From Desulfobacteraceae bacterium UBA5623 (GTDB lineage Bacteria; Desulfobacterota; DSM-4660; Desulfatiglandales; Desulfatiglandaceae): 8,729 nucleotides of DNA. A model generated the notes under the pieces. It searched no databases. It saw only the letters and a program-made list of their open reading frames with translations, and had not been told where the DNA came from. The stretch's first letter is position 1. Every line of letters starts with the position of its first letter. Position numbers and translations under genes: made by a program. Shown here in pieces: positions 1 through 5,878 of this stretch. Location of the stretch: contig DIKH01000162.1 of assembly GCA_002424495.1 (NCBI GenBank), forward strand, positions 1 through 8,729, read 5' to 3'.

Positions 1-132
1 CCCCGAATAGCGAAAGTCGGGTTAGTACCACATATAACATTGAATATCAATGGGTTAAGTATTTGATTTGGTAACCTTCGCCCTCAAAATCCTATGTTTT
101 TAAAAATCAGGATGGCCTTTTGCAGACATATC
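1..132. other. Intergenic, no gene seen
   Basis: I see no coding region in this stretch. Positions 2-6 and 17-21 form a short inverted repeat (CCCGA/TCGGG) at the very edge of the window; this could be part of a larger structure or an element end outside the window. An 11-base direct repeat (ATGTTTTTAAA) occurs at about 94-104 and 135-145. A weak candidate terminator for the minus-strand operon is listed separately. Confidence 0.5.
86..113 (-). terminator. Candidate weak terminator of the molybdenum hydroxylase operon
   Basis: On the minus strand, ATCCT (113-109) can pair with AGGAT (93-89), with an inner T-run/A-run pairing. The last stem base runs into TTT at 88-86. It lies shortly after the stop of the broken small gene, where an operon end is expected. 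The stem is short, A/T-rich and has mismatches, so this is only a suggestion. Confidence 0.25.
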
Positions 133-329
133 TCATGTTTTTAAACTGGTTGATGTCCTGCGGTATGGGCCGTAAATCTCAGGGTTCAATTTGATAAAGT
201 ATTCGATAGGTTTTAGCGGCAGGATAAGTTGTGCCCGGTCGCACACCTTGTCAACGGATACGTAATGCTCCCAATTAATTCCTGGACCGCCTTTCTGGCT
301 TCTTCACCACACTGTTTTTTGTGTTTCAC
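133..329 (-). pseudogene. Small gene of about 65 residues, broken by a one-base frameshift
   Basis: No family is recognised. A GTG start at 329-327 overlaps the TGA of the large molybdopterin subunit (GTGA), the classic coupled-gene arrangement. As written, the frame begins MKHKKQCGEEARKAVQELIG and stops after 38 residues (TAA at 215-213). Adding one G to the GGG run at 272-270 opens a frame through to TGA at 135-133. That gives a 65-residue product whose second part has convincing protein character (VDKVCDRAQLILPLKPIEYF, then a YGPYRR-like end). The restored length is a whole number of codons. The sequence could be a true pseudogene, a sequencing or assembly error, or a real 38-residue peptide. 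Its position suggests it was an accessory product of the same operon. The downstream frame alone has no good start codon and meets a stop just upstream, which favours a broken single gene. Confidence 0.45.
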
Positions 330-2608
330 CTCACTTTTTTCAAACTGAACAGAACCCTTTCCGGGGTCAGCGGCAGTTCCCTGATTCGAACGCCGACGGC
401 ATCGTGGATCGCATTGGCAATGGCGGCAGCGGGCAACAATACCGGCGGATTGCCTACCCCTCTGGCCCCATAAGGGCCATTGAGAGTTTTTGTTTCTGTA
501 ACAGCAATCCGCGTTTTCGGCTGATTTATGGTAAGCGGCATTTTATAGTCTATCAGGTTCGGATTGGTGACCCTTCCCCCGTCAAAAACAACTTCTTCCC
601 ACAGGGCATAGCCTAGACCCATCATGATCCCACCCTGTATCTGACCTTCCGTTCCCAATGGGTTTAGCATTCGTCCCGCATCATGAGAAGAGTATATATT
701 CTCGACAAGGACTACGCCTGTCTCCTTATCCACGCGTATCTCCACCACCTGACAGGCATAGGTGTGGGCCGGGGTGACAGGATACGGGTTTCCTTCCACC
801 TTTTCACAGGCATATGCCGGAAGGGGCGCAAGAACAGTGCCTTTTCCCATAGGGGCGCCGCCTTGGAAGAAATAAAAACCCATCGCCAACTCCGGCAAAC
901 TGATGGCCTTTTCGGGGTTATCCCGGTCTCGGATCATCTGCCCGACCAGTTCCAGATTTTCAGCAGGGCTTTCCAGCATGGCTGACGCTCCCCTGAAAAG
1001 CTGCACCTTTAAATCCCTTGCCGCCTCAATCACCGCATTCCCCATATTAAAGGTGACCCGGTCACCGAAGGTCCCTGTATCGTAGGGTGCCGCATCAGTG
1101 TCACCGATGGTAACGGCAATCTGATCGGCCGGCATGTCCATTTCCTGCGCCAGTATTTGCGCCAGCACAGTGCTTGATCCCTGCCCATGGTCAATGGCGC
1201 CGATTACCAGATGAAGGCTGCCGTCTTCATTCAGTTTGACCAAGGCGGACGATGTCATCCCGACGAGTTCGTACTGACAGCAGCAAAGTCCCCACCCATG
1301 GTTTTTCTTCTTTTTTCTCTGCTTCCAGTTACTGATTTTGGCGACGCTGGTTAAGGCCTCCTGTATGCCCACCGCCTCCATACGTTGTCCGGTTGCGCTT
1401 GTATCCCCATCGGAGATCAGGTTCTTCATTCGAAAATCGAGCGGATCCAAGTTCAACTCCCTGGCGATACGGTCCATATGGGATTCACAGGCAAAACCGG
1501 CCTGGACGCCCCCTGGACCTCTCATGAACGAAAAATTCATCTTATTGGTGTAGACACTGAGGCTGTCTATCTTGAAATGGGGTGTGCGGTAGGGACCCAG
1601 GATGGAGTTGGCCCCTAAAGCCGCCACACCTGGCCCATGACCGGCATATCCTCCGGTATCAAACAGGAGACGGGCTTCACGTGTGACAATCTGCCCGTCT
1701 TTTTTTACACCCGTCTTCAGATGGATCACGCAACCGTGCCTGGCCGAGGTGTAGGTCATCATTTCAGATCGAGTTAATCGCATGTTCACGGGTTTTCCCG
1801 TCATCCTTGCCAGAAGCGCACAATAGTGCTCCACGGTGATATCCGTTTTTCCGCCGAAGCCCCCGCCCACTTCCGTGCCGATGACCCGAATCCGGTTGAG
1901 GGGTAACCCCATGATCTCCCCCAGGGCCATCCGGATTGCAAATATGGCCTGGGTGGATGTCCGGATCTCCAGGCGTCCGTTCGGATCAAACCGGGCCGCG
2001 ACGGCATGCGGTTCAATGAAGCCATGGTGTTGGACCGGGGTGGAAAACCGATCTTCGAAAATCAGATCAGACTCCCGCCATCCCTGCTCCGGATCTCCTC
2101 CGGACATCTTTGTCTGCCCGCACACATTCCCGTATCGTATGAGACCGGGCATGGCGCAGGCATACGCCTCGGCGCCTTTATGAATCAACGGCGCCCCGGG
2201 GCCGAGCGCCTCTTCAGGGTCAAACACAGGTCTCAGCTCTTCATATTCCACCTGAATCAATTCAACGGCTTCCTCGGCAATCTCCCGTTGGGTAGAGGCC
2301 ACCACGGCAAGGGGTTCACCCATAAAGCGGACCTTGTCTCCGGCCAGTACGGGGGTGTCCTTCACCATAAAGCCCCAGCGTACCTGAGGGACATTTTTAG
2401 GGGTAAGAATGGCCTTTACGCCGCTGAGTTTTTCCGCTTTTTCCGTATCTACATGGACGATCCTGGCGTGAGGATAGGGGCTTGCCAGGAATTTTGCGTG
2501 GAGCATACCAGGCATTTTTATATCCGGGCCATAGACAGCACTGCCGCATGCCTTGCGCCGCCCGTCCACTCTGGCAAAGGGCCGGCCGATTGTCTCATTT
2601 TTTGCCAT
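326..2608 (-). CDS. Molybdopterin-binding large subunit of a xanthine dehydrogenase-family molybdenum hydroxylase
   Basis: This is the catalytic subunit of an LMS-type molybdenum hydroxylase. It would bind molybdopterin cytosine dinucleotide and hydroxylate an aromatic, heterocyclic or acyl-CoA substrate, or reduce one as 4-hydroxybenzoyl-CoA reductase does. It has 760 residues, close to CoxL and HcrA. The N-terminal hammerhead domain covers about residues 14-125, followed by two Mo-cofactor domains. Cofactor-loop motifs are GGGFGGK (248-254), MRGPGG (362-367), HGQG (474-477), IGDTDAAPYD then DRVTFNMGNA (501-525), and GARGVGN (714-720). The usual GVGE catalytic Glu is Asn720 here (codon AAT, 451-449). 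The form I CO dehydrogenase AYRCSFR loop is absent, so it is not a classical CO dehydrogenase. ATG at 2608 is chosen because AAGGAGGA lies just upstream and family homology starts there; a longer in-frame ATG at 2734 lies inside the [2Fe-2S] gene and lacks support. It overlaps that gene by 14 bases. The substrate is unknown. Confidence 0.95.
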   Translation of the reverse strand: MAKNETIGRPFARVDGRRKACGSAVYGPDIKMPGMLHAKFLASPYPHARIVHVDTEKAEKLSGVKAILTPKNVPQVRWGFMVKDTPVLAGDKVRFMGEPLAVVASTQREIAEEAVELIQVEYEELRPVFDPEEALGPGAPLIHKGAEAYACAMPGLIRYGNVCGQTKMSGGDPEQGWRESDLIFEDRFSTPVQHHGFIEPHAVAARFDPNGRLEIRTSTQAIFAIRMALGEIMGLPLNRIRVIGTEVGGGFGGKTDITVEHYCALLARMTGKPVNMRLTRSEMMTYTSARHGCVIHLKTGVKKDGQIVTREARLLFDTGGYAGHGPGVAALGANSILGPYRTPHFKIDSLSVYTNKMNFSFMRGPGGVQAGFACESHMDRIARELNLDPLDFRMKNLISDGDTSATGQRMEAVGIQEALTSVAKISNWKQRKKKKNHGWGLCCCQYELVGMTSSALVKLNEDGSLHLVIGAIDHGQGSSTVLAQILAQEMDMPADQIAVTIGDTDAAPYDTGTFGDRVTFNMGNAVIEAARDLKVQLFRGASAMLESPAENLELVGQMIRDRDNPEKAISLPELAMGFYFFQGGAPMGKGTVLAPLPAYACEKVEGNPYPVTPAHTYACQVVEIRVDKETGVVLVENIYSSHDAGRMLNPLGTEGQIQGGIMMGLGYALWEEVVFDGGRVTNPNLIDYKMPLTINQPKTRIAVTETKTLNGPYGARGVGNPPVLLPAAAIANAIHDAVGVRIRELPLTPERVLFSLKKVR

Positions 2609-3083
2609 GACGTCCTCCTTGTAGCGGCCTGACCGAGGCAACCGCATCGATGATTTTCTGATATCCCGTGCACCTGCAAATATTTCCCGAAAGGTACATT
2701 CGGATATCATCCTCGGACGGATTCGGATTTTCATCCAAAAGGGACTTTGAGGTTAATATCATTCCGGGCGTGCAATAGCCGCATTGGATGGCCCATTTTT
2801 CAATAAAAGCCTCCTGTAAAGGATGGAGGGCGCCGTCTTGGGCCAGGCCTTCAATGGTTAGAATCTTTCGACCTTCCGCCTGCAAGGCCAACACCAGGCA
2901 GGACTTTACAGCCATGCCGTCCATCAACACCGTACAGGCGCCGCAGGCACCGCTGTCGCACCCTGTTTTGGTTCCGGTAAGGTTGAGATGATCACGAATA
3001 ACATCCAGCAACATCTCGCCGGCATTCACCTCCAGGATGTAGTCAATGCCGTTGACCGTCAGACTGAGTTTATGTTTTCTCAT
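2595..3083 (-). CDS. [2Fe-2S] iron-sulfur small subunit of the molybdenum hydroxylase
   Basis: This is the electron-transfer subunit carrying the two [2Fe-2S] clusters that link the Mo site to FAD. Its 162 residues are typical of CoxS/HcrC-type subunits. The N-terminal plant-ferredoxin-like domain has Cys42, Cys47, Cys50 and Cys62 (GCDSGACGACTV, then KSC). The C-terminal helical domain has Cys101 and Cys104 (QCGYCTPGM) and Cys136 and Cys138 (GNICRCTGY). All eight cluster ligands are present, so this subunit looks fully functional. The start at 3083 has a purine-rich GGAGGAAAGGGG just upstream and overlaps the FAD-subunit stop by four bases. The end overlaps the large subunit by 14 bases. It could also be named as a generic xanthine dehydrogenase small subunit; nothing in it identifies the substrate. 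Confidence 0.97.
   Translation of the reverse strand: MRKHKLSLTVNGIDYILEVNAGEMLLDVIRDHLNLTGTKTGCDSGACGACTVLMDGMAVKSCLVLALQAEGRKILTIEGLAQDGALHPLQEAFIEKWAIQCGYCTPGMILTSKSLLDENPNPSEDDIRMYLSGNICRCTGYQKIIDAVASVRPLQGGRHGKK
2613..2620 (-). promoter_or_regulatory. Shine-Dalgarno site fixing the large-subunit start
   Basis: AAGGAGGA on the minus strand sits four bases before ATG 2608, inside the 3' end of the [2Fe-2S] gene. It decides between the ATG at 2608 and the in-frame upstream ATG at 2734. Confidence 0.85.
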
Positions 3084-3946
3084 GCCCCTTTCCTCCCACC
3101 TTTTGAGGCCGCCTTCAGTGCCCTTTGAATAAAGACCTCGATCAACTCTTTTTTATATTCAGCCGAGCCTTGCAAATCGGAAACCGGGCTGATTTCTTCT
3201 CTCGCCTTTTTGCCGGCCTCCGCCATTATTTTTTTAGAAACGGCTTTTCCCCGGATCGCCGCCTCGGCATTTTTGGCCCGTATGGGAACGGAACCCACAC
3301 CCCCCACGCACAGGCGAACCTCCCGGCAAGTGTCGATGTCTTTGGAAATAAAGGCCGCAACGCCTATAATGGTGGTATCGACGCCTCGCGTGCTGTGTTT
3401 GATATATACGGCATTACCGAAATAAGGCAGCAGGGGCACATGGATTTCCGCAAGGACTTCATCCGGCCGAATCGCCGTCTCAAAAAAATCCTTAAAGAAA
3501 TTTTCCGCAAGCACTGTCCGGGCCCCTGTTGCGCTTATGAGTTTCAGCTTGGCCCCCAGCGCGATGAGCGGAGGGGCCAAATCACCGGCAGGATCGGCAT
3601 GGCAGAGATTTCCTCCCAGGGTTCCCAGATTCCTGATCTGAACAGAGGCCAGTTGTTTTTCCATGTCCGCCAGAATCGGCAGATGTTCCCGGATGAACGG
3701 ATCTGTCTCTATTTGCCGGTGCGTGGTGAGGGCGCCGATCTTGAGTGTTTTTTTTGTCTTTCGTATAAAATTCAAATCCGCAACCCGGCTGATATCAATT
3801 AAAACATTAGGCGAGACCAGACGTTGCTTAAGCAGGGTTACCAGCGATTGGCCTCCTGCAAGGATCTTTGCCTTGTCTCCATATTTTTTTAAGTTATCTG
3901 TAATCTCCGTAACCGAGGCCGCTCGAATGTACCGCATGTCTTTCAT
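3080..3946 (-). CDS. FAD-binding medium subunit of the molybdenum hydroxylase
   Basis: This is the FAD-binding subunit, which takes electrons from the [2Fe-2S] clusters and passes them to the final acceptor. Its 288 residues match CoxM-type subunits. The FAD-binding loops typical of the family are visible: AGGQSLV near residues 31-37, and the TLGGNLCHADPAGDLAPP stretch near 110-127, which matches the conserved T-x-GG-N motif. The C-terminal third corresponds to the CO dehydrogenase flavoprotein C-terminal domain. I do not see the extra cysteine-rich insert that carries a [4Fe-4S] cluster in 4-hydroxybenzoyl-CoA reductase HcrB, which argues against a strict orthologue of that enzyme. The ATG at 3946 overlaps the CoxG stop (ATGA), and the stop overlaps the small-subunit start by four bases. 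The ribosome binding site is weak, a GGGGGACGG stretch, consistent with translational coupling. Confidence 0.95.
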   Translation of the reverse strand: MKDMRYIRAASVTEITDNLKKYGDKAKILAGGQSLVTLLKQRLVSPNVLIDISRVADLNFIRKTKKTLKIGALTTHRQIETDPFIREHLPILADMEKQLASVQIRNLGTLGGNLCHADPAGDLAPPLIALGAKLKLISATGARTVLAENFFKDFFETAIRPDEVLAEIHVPLLPYFGNAVYIKHSTRGVDTTIIGVAAFISKDIDTCREVRLCVGGVGSVPIRAKNAEAAIRGKAVSKKIMAEAGKKAREEISPVSDLQGSAEYKKELIEVFIQRALKAASKGGRKGA

Positions 3947-4404
3947 GGTTTCCGTCCCCCGTGTTTTAGGATGTCGCTTAACGAAGCCAAAAAATTCTCC
4001 TCCATTTCTTTGGCCTTGGCCCTGAATACCCTCTCCCCGAAGGTGGCTATTTTTCCGCTGATGGTAATCTCGGAAGTATAGGTCAACCGGGTCCTGTTGG
4101 GATGGAGTTCCTCCAGGATCAGTTGATTTTCCTGCGTAAACCGCCCCGTCTGAAACCGGTCCCTTCCAAGCGCCTTTGAAACCAGGCGCACGGGAGGCTG
4201 TTTTTCGACGATCGTCAACACAACGTCGAACCTCGCCTTTATAGGTCCGATCTTTACCTTTACGGTTCCTTCAAATTCCCCGTTACTTCGGACAGAAATA
4301 GATTCACACCCTGGGATACAGTTTTTGAGGCATGCCGGGTCAAGAAGTTTTTCCCATACTTCTTTTACCGGGCCATCTAAAGTAATCGACGATTCTATGA
4401 TCAT
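3943..4404 (-). CDS. CoxG-like SRPBCC-fold protein
   Basis: A 153-residue protein of the CoxG (CO dehydrogenase subunit G) branch of the SRPBCC/START-like superfamily. The N-terminal pattern is characteristic: V..VWEKLLDP..L..CIPGCESI at about residues 13-36, then the beta-strand stretch ending VKIGPIKARF (about 50-59). Members of this family sit next to molybdenum hydroxylase genes and have been linked to membrane attachment of the enzyme or to quinone delivery. It is shorter than the CoxG of CO oxidisers, and I see no hydrophobic or amphipathic C-terminal tail after the fold; it ends in a charged ILKHGGRKP. Membrane anchoring by that tail is therefore unlikely. It is the first gene of the operon and overlaps the FAD-subunit start by four bases. 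No strong Shine-Dalgarno precedes the ATG at 4404. Its exact role here is inferred only from the family and context. Confidence 0.9.
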   Translation of the reverse strand: MIIESSITLDGPVKEVWEKLLDPACLKNCIPGCESISVRSNGEFEGTVKVKIGPIKARFDVVLTIVEKQPPVRLVSKALGRDRFQTGRFTQENQLILEELHPNRTRLTYTSEITISGKIATFGERVFRAKAKEMEENFLASLSDILKHGGRKP

Positions 4405-4445
4405 GGCGGTTGATCTTTTGGATGGGTACAGGCGTAAACGTGTTG

Positions 4446-4568
4446 TTACAGTTCAGCGCCTTGAAAGCGGGTCAGTCCGCTGTGTCTCTTTTTAGAACCC
4501 TGCATATCTGAGAGCCACTCTGTAGAAAAGGCAGCTTGACACGCCGGTGATGCGATAACTACCTGCAT
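4446..4568 (-). other. Possible 40-codon leader ORF in the 5' UTR of the hydroxylase operon
   Basis: If transcription starts 7-10 bases after the -10 box of the promoter at 4581-4609, the first AUG (4568-4566) lies only a few bases from the RNA 5' end, so it would be leaderless or nearly so. The frame runs 40 codons (beginning MQVVIASPACQAAF) to TAA at 4448-4446, 41 bases before the CoxG start. No family is recognised and it could be chance. A small hairpin (AGCGG 4466-4470 / CCGCT 4477-4481) lies in the same leader. Confidence 0.2.
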
Positions 4569-4572
4569 TTTC

Positions 4573-4609
4573 AGAGAAGAAGTATAGGAAGATAAGCCTG
4601 TTATGTCAA
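4573..4609 (-). promoter_or_regulatory. Sigma-70-type promoter for the CoxG-FAD-FeS-Mo operon
   Basis: On the minus strand, a perfect -35 box TTGACA (4609-4604) is followed by a 17-base spacer and a -10 box TATACT (4586-4581), five of six consensus bases. Transcription would start near 4574-4571. This leaves a leader of about 170 bases before the CoxG start at 4404. The position and orientation fit the operon. I see no recognisable riboswitch in the leader. Confidence 0.6.
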
Positions 4610-4904
4610 GACAAAGTGGCACTGGCCATATTGTGGGCAAAATCATCCATGTCTATGACTTTAATTCAGAACATGCTTTTATGCTAAGCCGTCGGGGGCG
4701 GATATCCAAATTCTTAGAACAGCCTCACGTCACCCTTTGATAAAGAGAGTATATCACAAAACGAGAAAGACCTGTGATAAGAGAGTGATAGCTTCAATAT
4801 GCTAAATCATATATGGATTTCATCGAAGATTGGCAAACAGGCATGTGAAACCTGCCTTTGGGGGTGGTTGCCGCATAAATCAGGAATATAGATTCTCTTT
4901 AAAC
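4610..4904. other. A/T-rich intergenic region between two divergent promoters
   Basis: No gene is supported here. The stretch separates the minus-strand hydroxylase promoter from the plus-strand promoter at 4905-4932. It contains the inverted and direct repeats listed separately. It also has a weak 5-bp hairpin (AGGCA 4839-4843 / TGCCT 4853-4857). I see no transposase, tRNA or known RNA. Confidence 0.5.
4739..4790. repeat. Inverted repeat TATCACA/TGTGATA with nested direct repeats
   Basis: TATCACA (4752-4758) and TGTGATA (4773-4779) form a perfect 7-base inverted repeat separated by 14 bases. A direct repeat overlaps it: GATAAAGAGAGT (4739-4750) and GATAAGAGAGT (4776-4786), with a further GTGATA at 4785-4790. 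Such symmetry between divergent promoters could be an operator. No regulator gene in the window matches it, and the distance to each promoter (over 120 bases) is large for a simple repressor site. Confidence 0.3.
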
Positions 4905-4932
4905 TTGACACAAATTCCAGAGAGAATATTAT
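4905..4932 (+). promoter_or_regulatory. Sigma-70-type promoter for the plus-strand hypothetical gene
   Basis: TTGACA (4905-4910, all six consensus bases), a 16-base spacer, and TATTAT (4927-4932, five of six). Transcription would start near 4939, giving a leader of about 40 bases before the GTG at 4980. That supports the long form of the downstream ORF being transcribed. Confidence 0.5.
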
Positions 4933-4979
4933 GTTGACTTACGTTGAATATGGGAAAAAAGAATACCAGTAGGTGACGA

Positions 4980-5627
4980 GTGAAGTTCTTCAAGTTACTT
5001 CTGTCATCCAACCAGAAGCTGGCGAAAAAGCCGGTCAGCAGGCTCTCAGCCGTTAGGCTTCGAACTGGTGCCACGTGCATATCCTGCATCAATCTGGTGG
5101 GTTCATCCGGGAAGCTGAAATGTCGTGTATCCACCTTTGAATGCGAAAAATACGTGGTGTCTCAGATGGCCACAATCGAGCCATACTATGCGAACTATTG
5201 CAAAGATTATGAGGCTGAAGATATAGGAATAACATTTACCCCCATACAATACAAAAGGCCTGAGCATAGTATTTCCAAATTTTCGAAACCAGACAATGTT
5301 AAAATTAAAAAATTGGAGACCATAATTCCAGACAAATATGAAGGAGGTAGAAAAATGACATACGAAGTCAACATTAAAGAATTGGCTACTATCATTTCAG
5401 AACTCGACCAAGACTATTCTGAATTTGAAGAAACCCGTATTATCAATAAAAAGATCTCATATCCAAATACGGATAAGTCCCTGGAAGCCTTAAAAAACGC
5501 AGTGTTTAAGTTCATTGAAAACGGTTATAGCATTCATTCGGTTGACATGGTAAAGTGTAGTGAACTTTTGAAACAGAAGGGCAAAGAGACCATAGAAGAA
5601 AGTGTGAGTTTGTTTATAAAAAAGTAG
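4980..5627 (+). CDS. Hypothetical protein, long form, with N-terminal cysteine cluster
   Basis: Function is not recognised. The frame is open for 215 codons from GTG 4980, preceded by AGGTGA (4972-4977, very close to the start) and by a good promoter at 4905-4932. Cysteines at residues 33, 36, 48, 55 and 74 (CISC, then KLKC, FEC and NYCKDYE) resemble small zinc-binding Cys domains whose last Cys is followed by an acidic/aromatic pair; this is visual resemblance only. Residues about 80-125 are charged and look like a linker. Residues 126-215 could be a separate protein with its own ribosome binding site, listed next. Base composition changes along the ORF: 4980-5130 is noticeably richer in G+C than 5200-5627. 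This may mark a junction between sequences of different origin, so the first 30 residues could be spurious. There is no signal peptide or membrane segment. Confidence 0.4.
   Translation: MKFFKLLLSSNQKLAKKPVSRLSAVRLRTGATCISCINLVGSSGKLKCRVSTFECEKYVVSQMATIEPYYANYCKDYEAEDIGITFTPIQYKRPEHSISKFSKPDNVKIKKLETIIPDKYEGGRKMTYEVNIKELATIISELDQDYSEFEETRIINKKISYPNTDKSLEALKNAVFKFIENGYSIHSVDMVKCSELLKQKGKETIEESVSLFIKK
5341..5347 (+). promoter_or_regulatory. Perfect internal Shine-Dalgarno AAGGAGG
   Basis: AAGGAGG followed by seven bases and ATG at 5355 is an ideal bacterial initiation site. It lies inside the open frame that begins at 4980 and is in frame with it. Confidence 0.7.
5355..5627 (+). CDS. Hypothetical 90-residue protein starting at the internal ATG
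   Basis: This is the same frame as the long form, started at Met126. It is the best-supported single start in this stretch because of the ideal AAGGAGG at 5341-5347. The product is A/T-rich in codon use, soluble and probably mostly helical. It runs from an N-terminal helix (NIKELATIISELDQD), through a basic middle (RIINKKISYP), to two more predicted helices (LEALKNAVFKFIENGY and ETIEESVSLFIKK). No family, catalytic motif or DNA-binding motif is recognised. Whether the cell makes this form, the long form or both cannot be settled from sequence. It ends at TAG 5625-5627 and is convergent with the HDOD operon, about 250 bases away. Confidence 0.55.
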   Translation: MTYEVNIKELATIISELDQDYSEFEETRIINKKISYPNTDKSLEALKNAVFKFIENGYSIHSVDMVKCSELLKQKGKETIEESVSLFIKK

Positions 5628-5767
5628 ATAACGAATAATAAAATTTAGAAATGACCTAAGATGGCGCCCCGTAGATGTGCCGTATGTTAGGGGTATCGGT
5701 GAAGAATTAGGTTTGTGGGATAACTAAACCCTTGATCAACAGCCGTGTACTTTCCAGGTACTAATTA

Positions 5768-5803
5768 TCAAGCCACCACCTCTGGTGGTGGTAGTTGACT
5801 CAA
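5768..5803. repeat. Perfect GC-rich hairpin CCACCACC-TCT-GGTGGTGG followed by TCAA
   Basis: An 8-bp perfect stem (5773-5780 with 5784-5791) has a 3-base loop, with an outer TCAA/TTGA pairing (5768-5771 with 5794-5797). No T-run follows on the plus strand, and the minus-strand continuation (GGCTTGATAATT) is not a T-tract either, so it is not a typical terminator. Short hairpins shortly before a TCAA are seen at the right ends of IS200/IS605-type elements and in REP-like repeats. No Y1 transposase or TnpB is in the window, so that link is only suggestive. Confidence 0.35.
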
Positions 5804-5861
5804 TCCTTATAGCGTCTTGAAGCTGGCCTTATAGGTAAGTATCTGGCATTATGTAACACCA

Positions 5862-5875
5862 AGGGCTTCGGCCCT
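5862..5875 (-). terminator. Hairpin just past the HDOD stop, candidate terminator
   Basis: AGGGC (5862-5866) and GCCCT (5871-5875) form a 5-bp GC-rich stem with a 4-base loop. On the minus strand it starts four bases after the HDOD stop codon. The following sequence (TGGTGTTACAT) has only scattered Ts, so intrinsic termination would be weak. Read on the plus strand, the loop is the stable TTCG tetraloop. Confidence 0.4.
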
Positions 5876-5878
5876 GCT

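Larger units (their letters stand above)
5628..5878. other. Intergenic region between convergent genes
   Basis: No intact gene. A short open stretch in frame from 5632 to the TAA at 5725-5727 ends RPVDVPYVRGIGEELGLWDN. It reads like the C-terminus of a protein but has no start codon or ribosome binding site, and I cannot name it. It could be a gene remnant or chance. The two hairpins in this stretch are listed separately. Confidence 0.4.

Noticed and set aside
2006..2632. 208-codon plus-strand ORF antisense to the large subunit
   Set aside because: It mirrors the real minus-strand gene, has no family features and no ribosome binding site.
2609..2734. N-terminal extension of the large subunit to ATG 2734
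   Set aside because: The extension lies inside the [2Fe-2S] gene, has no family similarity, and the Shine-Dalgarno at 2613-2620 points to ATG 2608.
3125..3802. 225-codon plus-strand ORF antisense to the FAD subunit
   Set aside because: It is a shadow of the well-supported flavoprotein gene on the other strand.
326..4404. Classical aerobic (form I) CO dehydrogenase operon
   Set aside because: The large subunit lacks the AYRCSFR loop with its active-site Cys; only CoxG-type context is shared.
4616..4640. Sigma-54 promoter starting TGGCAC on the plus strand
   Set aside because: The TTGC-type -12 element is absent at the required spacing.
4880..5134. 84-codon minus-strand ORF
   Set aside because: No ribosome binding site worth the name, no recognised family, and it overlaps the plus-strand promoter and ORF. 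It remains a weak alternative if the first part of the plus-strand ORF is spurious.
5628..5700. Integron attC site after the hypothetical gene
   Set aside because: A GTTAGGG occurs but the required complementary partner at the other end is missing.
5671..5720. Group II intron domain V-like GTGCCGTATG
   Set aside because: The matching second half of the domain V hairpin is not present and no intron-encoded reverse transcriptase is in the window.
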